Source of the DNA: Bacteroidota bacterium
Lineage (GTDB): Bacteria > Bacteroidota > Bacteroidia > Flavobacteriales > Flavobacteriaceae
Length of the DNA stretch: 64,000 nucleotides
Direction of reading: 5' to 3'
NCBI GenBank assembly: GCA_023446155.1
Contig: JAEXIT010000012.1
Coordinates: 62,001 to 126,000 of the forward strand
The notes beneath the pieces were generated by a model, which did not search any database, was not told the origin of the DNA, and saw nothing but the letters and a program-made list of their open reading frames with translations. Position 1 is the stretch's first letter. Each line of letters opens with the position of its first letter. Positions 34,985-42,975 of this stretch are shown here, in pieces. The translations under genes were made by a program, and so were the position numbers.

Positions 34985-36796
34985 TTATTCTTTTTCGTTT
35001 AGCTTGCGCTCCAGTTCTGCCTGAAATTCTTCCATAACGGGTTTTACGGTGCTTTCCGGTAAATCGGCAATACGGATGTACATTAAGCCATCTACGGCAT
35101 TGTTAAAGAGCGGATCGACGTTAAACGCAACCACGCGTGCATTTTGTTTGATATACTTTTTAATCAAAACCGGTAAACGCAAACTTCCCGGTTCTACCTC
35201 ATCGATAATCTTATCGAATTTGTTTAGATCGGCTTCCGTTTCGTTAAATACGAAATCCTTGTCGGCATCTTTTAGTTTTACCTTGTATTCTTTTTTCGGG
35301 TGTATGTACTGCGCAATATACGGGTCGTAGTAGTGCGACTTCATAAACTCGATCATAAGCGATTTGGAGAAGTCGGAAAACTGATTGCTGATACTCACGC
35401 CACCAATAAGGTAACGGTGTTCCGGATGGCGTAGGGTTGTGTGTACAATTCCTTTCCATAACAGAAACAACGGCATCGGTTTTTGTTGGTATTCTTTGAT
35501 GATAAAAGCACGCCCCATTTCAATGGATTTCGACATCATATCATACAATTCCGGTTCAAAGCGGAACAATTCATGTAGGTAAAATCCGTTAATGCCGAAT
35601 TTTTTATAAATATCCGAACCCAATCCCATACGGTAGGCACCGGCAATTTGTTTGCTTTCTTCGTCCCACAAAAACATGTGGTGGTAGTATTTGTCGTATT
35701 GGTCTAAATCCAGCGATTCGTTGGTTCCTTCACCTACCTCGCGGAAGGTAATCTCACGTAAACGACCAATTTCGTGTAATACATTTGGGATCTTATCGGC
35801 AGTAACCAGGAATACTTCATAATTCTTACTTTGGAGCAAGCGGTAATCGCCTTTGCGTAATTCGGTTACTTCCTGTAAGATTTTTTCGTAATTCGCCGGA
35901 TGTGCAATTTGCTTCGGACTGCTTTTTGGTAGTGGTAATTTTAAACTTGGCGCTGATAATAATTTACTTTCGGTACTTTCGAAAGAATTGGCCAGCATAT
36001 AGGTTTTACGGCGTAAAAACTCCGAATACGCTTCGGTAGTTTCGTATTCGCATTGTTCGCTCACCGGAATTGGTTTTCCGATACGTACTTTGATCACGCG
36101 TTTTTTCTGCGTAAGCAATTCAGAGGGTAATTTGGCAGTACGTAAGGTTGGACTTATTTTAGACAACAGATAAAATAATTTGCTGTTTTTTGCGTGAAAA
36201 TAAATCGGAACAACCGGAACCTGTGCTTTTTTGATCAGCTTTATGGCACCTTCTTCCCAAGGTTTGTCTACAACCAGTTCGTCGTCTTTGTAGGTGGATA
36301 CTTCTCCCGCCGGAAAGATTCCCAGGGGTTTTCCTTCGCTCAGGTGACGTAATGTCTCTTTAATACCGGCAACGCTCGATTTGGCATCTTTGTGATTCTC
36401 AAACGGATTCACAGGCATTACATACGGTTTTAAAGGTTCGATACGGTGTAACAGAAAGTTGGCGATAATCTTAAAGTTAGGCTCGCGCTCTAACATTAGT
36501 TTTAATAGTAAAATACCATCAATCCCACCTAGCGGATGATTGGAAACGGTAATATAAGCGCCATCTTTTGGAAGGCGTTTTAAATCCTCTTCCGGAATTT
36601 CAAACTTAATCTGAAATTCATCCAGAATGGCATTTAAAAAAGGAACATCATTCAGATGTTTATTTCGATTGTAAACAGCATTAAGCGTAGAAATCTTCAG
36701 CACCTTCATCAGTAACCAGCCTGAAAAAGTTCCTAAGAAACCGTATTTGTCAGTGTTTATTGCTTTTGCAACTTCTTTAGCGGTAACTAAACCCAT
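34985..36796 (-). CDS. olsF: Bifunctional acyltransferase of the OlsF/GlsF type (aminolipid synthesis)
   Basis: 603 residues with two acyltransferase domains. N-terminal half (about 60-290) is a PlsC-like O-acyltransferase: NHPLGGIDG (H87, D93, one residue longer than HX4D) and FPAGEVS. C-terminal half (about 320-530) is a GNAT-like N-acyltransferase with YEVFLVTADK, AGAYRMGLG and ELFRF. This order matches OlsF from Serratia and flavobacteria, which makes ornithine lipids, and the fused glycine-lipid enzyme. Which amino acid is acylated here cannot be read. Membrane-associated. A -7 box lies at 36820-36827. Confidence 0.8.
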   Translation of the reverse strand: MGLVTAKEVAKAINTDKYGFLGTFSGWLLMKVLKISTLNAVYNRNKHLNDVPFLNAILDEFQIKFEIPEEDLKRLPKDGAYITVSNHPLGGIDGILLLKLMLEREPNFKIIANFLLHRIEPLKPYVMPVNPFENHKDAKSSVAGIKETLRHLSEGKPLGIFPAGEVSTYKDDELVVDKPWEEGAIKLIKKAQVPVVPIYFHAKNSKLFYLLSKISPTLRTAKLPSELLTQKKRVIKVRIGKPIPVSEQCEYETTEAYSEFLRRKTYMLANSFESTESKLLSAPSLKLPLPKSSPKQIAHPANYEKILQEVTELRKGDYRLLQSKNYEVFLVTADKIPNVLHEIGRLREITFREVGEGTNESLDLDQYDKYYHHMFLWDEESKQIAGAYRMGLGSDIYKKFGINGFYLHELFRFEPELYDMMSKSIEMGRAFIIKEYQQKPMPLFLLWKGIVHTTLRHPEHRYLIGGVSISNQFSDFSKSLMIEFMKSHYYDPYIAQYIHPKKEYKVKLKDADKDFVFNETEADLNKFDKIIDEVEPGSLRLPVLIKKYIKQNARVVAFNVDPLFNNAVDGLMYIRIADLPESTVKPVMEEFQAELERKLNEKE

Positions 36797-36819
36797 TTAA
36801 ATTCGTTTTGAGCGAAAAA

Positions 36820-36827
36820 CAAAGATA
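36820..36827 (-). promoter_or_regulatory. -7 box of the olsF promoter
   Basis: TATCTTTG on the minus strand, 23 bases before the ATG; TTA at the -33 place with an 18-base spacer. Confidence 0.55.
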
Positions 36828-36961
36828 CTAATTCTCCCGAAACGCTAAAAGGCTTTATCTTATTATTATATAATTTTTAATAGCATTCGAATTTAGGTAT
36901 TTGATTGTGAAGGTTTTGTTTCTATTTCTATAATTCTGTTTTAATTCTATAGGTTTTTGTC

Positions 36962-36969
36962 TATTTTTG
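36962..36969 (+). promoter_or_regulatory. -7 box of the xth promoter
   Basis: TATTTTTG, 20 bases before the ATG at 36990. It overlaps an upstream in-frame ATG-like extension (36957), which argues for the later start. Confidence 0.55.
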
Positions 36970-36989
36970 GAGAAAATGTAACTGCAACA

Positions 36990-37751
36990 ATGAAAATCAT
37001 TTCTTATAACGTAAACGGAATCCGGGCCGCTATTACCAAAGGTTTTCTGGATTGGTTGAAAAGCGCCGATCCGGATGTGATCTGCCTTCAGGAAATTAAA
37101 GCGACTCAGGAACAAGTCCCGTTGCTGGATATTGAACTGGCTGGATATCCGTACCATTACTGGTTTCCGGCTGAAAAAAAAGGCTACAGTGGTGTGGCGA
37201 TTTTGTCGAAAGTAAAACCAAACCATGTGGTTTTTGGAACCGGTATCCCGCATATGGATAAGGAAGGCCGTAACCTCCGCGTGGATTTTGATACGTTTTC
37301 AGTGATGAGTTTGTATTTGCCATCCGGAACAAATATCGACCGACTGGATCATAAGTTTATGTATATGGACGATTTTCAGCAGTATATCAACAATCTGAAA
37401 AAGGAAATTCCAAATCTGATTATCTGTGGTGATTATAATATCTGTCACGAAGCAATCGATATTCACGATCCGATCCGAAATGCAAAAGTGTCGGGTTTCC
37501 TTCCGGAAGAACGCGCCTGGCTGGATGGTTTTATGAAAAGCGGATTTATAGATAGTTTCCGCCATTTTAATAAAGAACCGCATAACTATAGTTGGTGGAG
37601 CTACAGGGCCAATGCCAGAGCCAATAATAAAGGGTGGCGTATCGATTATAACCTGGTGAGCGAACCGTTGCGCGACCGTATGAAACGGGCCGTGATCCTT
37701 CCGGAAGCCAAACATTCCGACCATTGTCCGATTTTAGTTGAAATTGAATAA
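36990..37751 (+). CDS. xth: Exodeoxyribonuclease III (AP endonuclease)
   Basis: Base-excision-repair nuclease, 253 residues. Starts with MKIISYNVNGIRAA, then the catalytic Glu in CLQEIKAT, Tyr/Asp of CGDYNICH, WSYRANARANNKGWRIDY and the final catalytic DHCPILVEIE. The frame is open 11 codons further upstream, but the promoter box lies there. Followed closely by the OmpA-type lipoprotein gene. Confidence 0.95.
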   Translation: MKIISYNVNGIRAAITKGFLDWLKSADPDVICLQEIKATQEQVPLLDIELAGYPYHYWFPAEKKGYSGVAILSKVKPNHVVFGTGIPHMDKEGRNLRVDFDTFSVMSLYLPSGTNIDRLDHKFMYMDDFQQYINNLKKEIPNLIICGDYNICHEAIDIHDPIRNAKVSGFLPEERAWLDGFMKSGFIDSFRHFNKEPHNYSWWSYRANARANNKGWRIDYNLVSEPLRDRMKRAVILPEAKHSDHCPILVEIE

Positions 37752-37774
37752 ACTCGAAAAAAACGATATAGCAA

Positions 37775-38740
37775 ATGATTAAAAAAATGTCCATTGGAGT
37801 GTTAGCATTAGCATTGTCCACTTCATGCGTTTCTAAAAAACTGTATACCGATTTAGAAACAAAATACGCCGATTTAAAAAAAGAAAACCGTCAGCTGGCA
37901 GATGAAAATACAACACTGACAAAAGATAAAAACCAATTGGATTTGTTGTCGAAAGATTTGCAATCGCAATTGGAGAAATTAAAAGCCGAGCGCGATAAAC
38001 TGGCAACGGATTATGCTGCGGCAAAAAACAGTCTGAAGACCTTACAATCGTCCTATAACGCACTGGAGAAAAATAGCGATGATGCTTTAAAAAGCAATAT
38101 GGATAAAAACAGGGAGTTGTTGGCACAGTTAGAGGCGAAAGAAAAAGCGCTTGCCGCTGAAAAAGATCGTTTGGAAAAACTGAAAAATGACCTGAAAGAC
38201 CGTTCGGATCGTGTGAACGAACTGGAAAATATGATCGCCGAAAAAGAAGCTTCAATGAAGCGTCTGAAAGAAACCCTTTCGAAAGCCTTAAATGCTTTTG
38301 AAGGAAAAGGGTTAACGGTAGAGCATAAAAACGGAAAAGTATATGTTTCGATGGAAAACAAATTGTTGTTCGGAACCGGAAGCTGGGCTGTGGGTGCCGA
38401 AGGTCGAAAAGCAGTTGTAGCGGTTGGAAAAGTATTGGGCGATAACCCGGACATTACCGTATTGATCGAAGGACATACCGATAATGATAAATATGCTGGT
38501 GCCGTAGGAGCGATCGAAAACAACTGGGATCTGTCGACCAAAAGAGCTACCGCTATCGTAAATATTCTGGCTGAAAACAAAGCGATCGACAAAAAGAATC
38601 TGACCGCTGCCGGTAGAGGTGAATTTGCGCCAATCGCATCCAACGATACCGCCGAAGGAAAAGCAAAAAACAGAAGAATCGAGATTATCCTGACCCCTAA
38701 ACTGGATGAAATTTCGAAAATGCTTAATGATATTAACTAA
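37775..38740 (+). CDS. OmpA family lipoprotein with coiled coil
   Basis: 321 residues. Lipoprotein signal (lipobox about STSC), then a coiled coil from about 25 to 165 rich in Lys, Glu, Leu and Asp, then an OmpA-type peptidoglycan-binding domain: FGTGSWAVG, ITVLIEGHTDND and GRGEFAPIASNDTAEGKAKNRRIEI. It would tether the outer membrane to the cell wall. Ends at a strong terminator. Confidence 0.93.
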   Translation: MIKKMSIGVLALALSTSCVSKKLYTDLETKYADLKKENRQLADENTTLTKDKNQLDLLSKDLQSQLEKLKAERDKLATDYAAAKNSLKTLQSSYNALEKNSDDALKSNMDKNRELLAQLEAKEKALAAEKDRLEKLKNDLKDRSDRVNELENMIAEKEASMKRLKETLSKALNAFEGKGLTVEHKNGKVYVSMENKLLFGTGSWAVGAEGRKAVVAVGKVLGDNPDITVLIEGHTDNDKYAGAVGAIENNWDLSTKRATAIVNILAENKAIDKKNLTAAGRGEFAPIASNDTAEGKAKNRRIEIILTPKLDEISKMLNDIN

Positions 38741-38757
38741 TAAGCAACAACATAATC

Positions 38758-38790
38758 AAAAAGGTTCAGCTCGTAGGGCTGAACCTTTTG
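38758..38790 (+). terminator. Terminator after the OmpA lipoprotein
   Basis: Stem AAAAGGTTCAGC/GCTGAACCTTTT with a seven-base loop and T tail. Confidence 0.85.
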
Positions 38791-38797
38791 TTTTTAG

Positions 38798-38805
38798 TAT
38801 TTTTG
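38798..38805 (+). promoter_or_regulatory. -7 box of the tas promoter
   Basis: TATTTTTG, 29 bases before the ATG. The -33 region coincides with the preceding terminator hairpin, and no TTG is in place. Confidence 0.4.
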
Positions 38806-38834
38806 GAATCTTATAATTACAGCATACAATTAGA

Positions 38835-39872
38835 ATGAAATACACAACCTTACCGGGAACGGACATTAAAATAAGTGCGATATGTCTCGGAACCATGACG
38901 TTTGGAGAACAGAATACGGAAGCGGAAGCACATAATCAGTTGGACTTTGCGCTAGACAAAGGGGTCACTTTTATCGATACCGCCGAAATGTATCCCGTAG
39001 CGGCACGAGAGGAAACTTCCGGACGAACAGAACGCTATATCGGAAGCTGGTTACAAAAAACCGGAAACCGAGATAAAGTAGTATTGGCGACCAAAATTGC
39101 CGGTCCCAACCGTGGAATGGAATATTTGCGCGACGATTTGCGCTATACCGATAAAACAATCCGTGCATCGGTAGACAAAAGTTTACAACAATTGCAAACG
39201 GATTATATCGATTTGTATCAGTTGCATTGGCCGGAACGAAAATCGAATATGTTTGGACAACGGGGTTTTACCGTTCAGGACGACGCCTGGGAAGATAATT
39301 TTAAAACGGTATTGGAAACGTTTGATGCCTTGATCAAAGAAGGTAAAATCCGTCATATCGGAGTGTCAAATGAAACGCCGTGGGGTGTGATGCGTTTTCT
39401 GGAAGAAAGTAAAAAACACAACTTGCCGCGTATTGCGACCATTCAAAATCCGTATTCATTGTTAAACCGGACTTTCGAAGTGGGCTTGTCTGAAACCTGC
39501 TATCGTGAAAAGGTGGGCTTACTGGCGTATTCCCCATTGGGATTCGGAACGCTAACCGGGAAATTCCTTACCGGGGAACCGTTACCAAAAGCAAGAATTA
39601 ACCTGTTTCCGCGTTTTTCCCGATATTCCGGTGAGCAGTCTCAAAAAGCGGTGCAATTGTACCAGGAAGTGGCCAATTCGTTTGGACTGACGTTAACAGA
39701 AATGGCATTGGCATTTGTACAACAGCAAGCTTTTGTTGCTGCAACCATTATTGGGGCGACGAATTTGGAACAGCTGGAGGAAAATATTAAAACCCATTCG
39801 GTGGTGTTAACAGACGATATGATTCGTGAAATCAATCGTGTCCAGGAGCATATTCCAAATCCGGCACCTTAA
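38835..39872 (+). CDS. tas: NADP-dependent aldo/keto reductase, Tas type
   Basis: 345 residues, nearly the length of E. coli Tas, with the same opening pattern LGTMTFGEQN, the catalytic tetrad Asp and Tyr in DTAEMYPV, Lys in LATKIAGP and His in LYQLHWPE, and the shared IQNPYSLLNR and YSPLGFGTLTGK stretches. It reduces aldehydes or ketones in the cytoplasm; the native substrate is unknown. Confidence 0.9.
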   Translation: MKYTTLPGTDIKISAICLGTMTFGEQNTEAEAHNQLDFALDKGVTFIDTAEMYPVAAREETSGRTERYIGSWLQKTGNRDKVVLATKIAGPNRGMEYLRDDLRYTDKTIRASVDKSLQQLQTDYIDLYQLHWPERKSNMFGQRGFTVQDDAWEDNFKTVLETFDALIKEGKIRHIGVSNETPWGVMRFLEESKKHNLPRIATIQNPYSLLNRTFEVGLSETCYREKVGLLAYSPLGFGTLTGKFLTGEPLPKARINLFPRFSRYSGEQSQKAVQLYQEVANSFGLTLTEMALAFVQQQAFVAATIIGATNLEQLEENIKTHSVVLTDDMIREINRVQEHIPNPAP

Positions 39873-39875
39873 TTT

Positions 39876-41246
39876 TTATTCTACCGACAATTTGTGAGTA
39901 GCGGTATTACCGGCACTGTCGGTGATATGAAGTATATATAAACCTGTAGCGAAGTGCGACGTTTTAATGTTGACTAGCTCCAGGTTTTTTGTTTGCTGAG
40001 TATGCACCTGTTTTCCGTTTGTGTCGAAAATAGTAACGACATCCGGATAACTAGTACCATTGGCCTGGATATTGATTTCGGTTTTAGCCGGATTCGGATA
40101 GATCGTAAAACTATTTCGGTTAAAACCGGCTGTGCCAAGCGAACTGTCTTTTATCTTATAAATCGTTCCGTTGTTAATCGCACCGATATACAATTCACCA
40201 TTCATATCTTCTCCAAAAGTCACAAAACTATTACCGCTAAAGTTTGTCGAGTAGGTGATGTTTCCCGAATTATCAACCATTCCGATTCGGGGCGAACAAT
40301 AATCCGTAAAGAAATATTTATTTTGGAAATTGGGATAAAGCGTTCCGGTATATACATAACCTCCGGTTATCGAGCAATTTCCGGCACTGTGCGCGGTTAC
40401 CGCCAAAGGGAATGTCATCGTCGATTGTGCGGGACATCCGGTGGTCGTGTTGTACGTATTGTTTCCTTCATAACAACGCCAGCCATAGTTAAGTCCGCCT
40501 TGGGTAGATGTAACTTTATTAATTTCTTCAAAAGCATCTTGTCCGACATCGGCAATCCATAAATCACCATTGTTTCGGTTAAAAGAAAACTTCCATGGGT
40601 TACGCAATCCGATTGCCCAGATCTCGTCTGCACCGGCAACTCCCAAATACGGATTGTTTGCCGGAATGCCATAAGGTGTTCCGGAATTAACATCAATGCG
40701 AAGCATTTTGCCTAACAATTCGTTGATATTCTGTGCTCGGTTTCCGGGATCGCCACCACTACCACCATCACCCATACCAATATACAAATAACCATCGGGG
40801 CCAAATTTTATAGAGCCACCGTTGTGATTGGAAAAAGGTTGGCTAATAGTAAGTAAAACCGAAGCACTTCCGGCGTCGGCAAGGTTTGGGTTGCTGCTAT
40901 TCACGCTGTAACGTGCAATTACCGTATTTCCTGCGGTGTTGGTATAGTTAATGTAAAAATAGCCATTGCTGCTATAGTTGGGATGAAAGGCAAGCCCCAG
41001 CAGACCACGCTCCCCTCCGGAACTAATCAGGCTGGTTACGGTTAGGAATGGAGTTGCATTAACCGTTCCGTTAGCATTTGCTATTTTGATGTTTCCGCCG
41101 CGTTCCACGACAAATAATCGGGAATCTCCGGCATGTGCTATTTCGACCGGATTGGAGAAACCGGTTGCAAAACTTTCCAGGGCAATGGTCTGCGAAAAAC
41201 CAAAGCTACTGGCGATAAGTGTCAGGGTAAGTAGTATTTTTTTCAT
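39876..41246 (-). CDS. Glucose/sorbosone-dehydrogenase-like protein with T9SS sorting domain
   Basis: 456 residues, secreted. Signal peptide to about 19 (FGFSQ), then a beta-propeller of the PQQ-dependent sugar dehydrogenase family: GGERGLLGLAFHPNY, GGSIKFGPDGYLYIGMGDGG, GNRAQN, EINKVT. The last 75 residues are a T9SS domain (FTIYPNPAKTEINIQ; ATGLYILHI). It would oxidise a sugar outside the cell, provided the PQQ ligands are kept. Its stop lies three bases from the end of tas on the other strand, with no terminator between. Confidence 0.9.
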   Translation of the reverse strand: MKKILLTLTLIASSFGFSQTIALESFATGFSNPVEIAHAGDSRLFVVERGGNIKIANANGTVNATPFLTVTSLISSGGERGLLGLAFHPNYSSNGYFYINYTNTAGNTVIARYSVNSSNPNLADAGSASVLLTISQPFSNHNGGSIKFGPDGYLYIGMGDGGSGGDPGNRAQNINELLGKMLRIDVNSGTPYGIPANNPYLGVAGADEIWAIGLRNPWKFSFNRNNGDLWIADVGQDAFEEINKVTSTQGGLNYGWRCYEGNNTYNTTTGCPAQSTMTFPLAVTAHSAGNCSITGGYVYTGTLYPNFQNKYFFTDYCSPRIGMVDNSGNITYSTNFSGNSFVTFGEDMNGELYIGAINNGTIYKIKDSSLGTAGFNRNSFTIYPNPAKTEINIQANGTSYPDVVTIFDTNGKQVHTQQTKNLELVNIKTSHFATGLYILHITDSAGNTATHKLSVE

Positions 41247-41442
41247 AGGATAGTTGGTGTTGGTTTGTAGTAAAAATAGTAAAAAAATATTTGGTTTTTA
41301 TGTAATGACTTAATTTTTAGTATAATATGGACTTTGGTCGGTCAATAGAGGTATTGATACAATATTGTAGACGATCAATTTGTAACTTGGTCGATGCTCT
41401 GAACAATTCCTTCTTATTATGTAAACTTTAATTTGATTCGGA

Positions 41443-42888
41443 ATGAAAAAAATGCTGCAAAGTTTGACGATCATAACAAGCCTGTTTTATGTAACGCTGG
41501 TCAAGAAATGTGATCAGGAACATGGTGCTAAACAGGAGGTTGTCAGAAATGAAAAAATGACGGTGAAAAGGTTGTCCGGAGACGAGTTGCGAAAAGTTTC
41601 CCATGTGGCAAAAAAATTGAATGAAGTGTTGTTGGCATTGGTTACGGATGCGTATAACGCTGATAATCGTTTGATTGTAAACCGGGATGAAGCCCTTTTT
41701 ATTAAGGAAAGAGGAACGACATCTTATACGTTCCCGATTATACGGAAATATCCTTCGGATACTATTGAAAACCTCGTGCTGAATTTTACGGAAAAAGGAG
41801 ATTGTAATGTCTTCCTGACAAAATATCAACTGAAACGAAATCAGGTGTTGCAGCGTCGTAATTTGTACAGTTTGGAAGATAAAATGACCATTGCCATCCG
41901 CAAAAAAGTAGACAAAACGAGCCGGGAACAGAATTTGTTTTATACGTGCAATATATTGGCAAAGGTTCCCATAGTATGGAACGATAATGGAGAAGTGACC
42001 TCCTCGTTGGAATGGCTGCAGAAGCAAGTGTGTGAAGAGAGGTATGGATTGGACGGAAAACAATATAAGAATTCCAGAAATGCGACGGCTCCGGTTTTGC
42101 AAATCCTAACGACACCGGTTGTGAGTGTGACGTTTACATCCTTTTTAAAAAAGTTTAAAGCAGAAATAACAGCCGTACATCCCAATAGTATCTGGTGGCG
42201 AACAAATGCCAGTGATGCTGTTGTCGCTTACTTAAAAGAGCAGTTTGATTTAGAAACCGGATTGGAAAACCGGGAAGCCAATGATTTCGCGTTATGGGCG
42301 GTTAATTATATGTGTAAAAATCCGGAAATAACCTGGGAGCATTTGAAAAATTGGTTTCTAACACCGGAAGGAATAAGTGCACAAGGCTACGATTGTCAAT
42401 TCTGGAAAAAAACAATGCAGAAATTCCGAACCCGACGATTGCCGTCCTACCGCGCTTTTGTACAAGCGGTTCCTCAACCTAAGGAGTATCATCGAATTGA
42501 CGGATCGGTTGTTAAAGTTAATCCGGAAGAATATTCCTATGATTCGACCAATGGTAAAGCGTGCCAGAAAGAGAATAGAATGGATAAGCTGCCGCTAGGT
42601 GCTGATTGTAGAAATACGGATATTTCGGTTAAAGATTTTAATAGCTGGATGAAAAAAACGTATGGTAGGCCGACTTACAGGTTAAAAGGGGCAAAGGCAA
42701 ACTGCCGGGAAGCTATAGCCAAATTTTTAAACGGAAAAACAGGAATCTATACTCTTGTGAATACCGATGTTAATCAAGATGGCGTTTCCGGGCATGTGGA
42801 TCTGATTACAAAAGGTAAATGTCTTACCGGAGCCGGAGTATGCCTGCAAAAAGAAATACAGCGTATCGAAATATGGGAACTGAATTAA
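41443..42888 (+). CDS. Large protein with Tae4-like amidase C-terminus (putative)
   Basis: 481 residues. An N-terminal hydrophobic segment (about 5-20) may be a signal. Residues 30-365 are not recognised. The last 110 residues follow the outline of Tae4 peptidoglycan amidases: C374 in KACQKENRM fits the nucleophile region, then DFNSWMKKTYGRP, LNGKTGIYTL, GHVDLI with H451 as candidate catalytic His, a Cys pair (C460, C467), and a final EIWEL. Tae4 enzymes are type VI secretion toxins. No immunity gene is next to it. Monocistronic. The assignment is by pattern only. Confidence 0.5.
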   Translation: MKKMLQSLTIITSLFYVTLVKKCDQEHGAKQEVVRNEKMTVKRLSGDELRKVSHVAKKLNEVLLALVTDAYNADNRLIVNRDEALFIKERGTTSYTFPIIRKYPSDTIENLVLNFTEKGDCNVFLTKYQLKRNQVLQRRNLYSLEDKMTIAIRKKVDKTSREQNLFYTCNILAKVPIVWNDNGEVTSSLEWLQKQVCEERYGLDGKQYKNSRNATAPVLQILTTPVVSVTFTSFLKKFKAEITAVHPNSIWWRTNASDAVVAYLKEQFDLETGLENREANDFALWAVNYMCKNPEITWEHLKNWFLTPEGISAQGYDCQFWKKTMQKFRTRRLPSYRAFVQAVPQPKEYHRIDGSVVKVNPEEYSYDSTNGKACQKENRMDKLPLGADCRNTDISVKDFNSWMKKTYGRPTYRLKGAKANCREAIAKFLNGKTGIYTLVNTDVNQDGVSGHVDLITKGKCLTGAGVCLQKEIQRIEIWELN

Positions 42889-42939
42889 AAAAGAACGGCG
42901 TTTGTTTTTTGAGGAGTTCTAAAAATCAAATTGTTTTTA

Positions 42940-42975
42940 AAACAAAGAACCGCTCCATGGGAGCGGCTCTCTTTT
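42940..42975 (+). terminator. Bidirectional terminator between converging genes
   Basis: Stem CCGCTCC/GGAGCGG (42950-42966) with a three-base loop, A/T-rich arms on both sides. Confidence 0.75.

Noticed and set aside
36957..36989. Upstream ATG of xth
   Set aside because: Overlaps the -7 box; the later ATG gives the standard ExoIII N-terminus.
38053..38643. 196-codon minus-strand frame opposite the OmpA lipoprotein
   Set aside because: Ser/Phe-rich mirror of a Lys/Glu coiled coil; no independent support.
39993..40562. 189-codon plus-strand frame opposite the sugar dehydrogenase
   Set aside because: Shadow of a well-supported propeller gene.
41428..42102. 224-codon minus-strand frame opposite the Tae4-like gene
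   Set aside because: Shadow frame with skewed composition; the plus frame has a signal-like start and an enzyme-like C-terminus.
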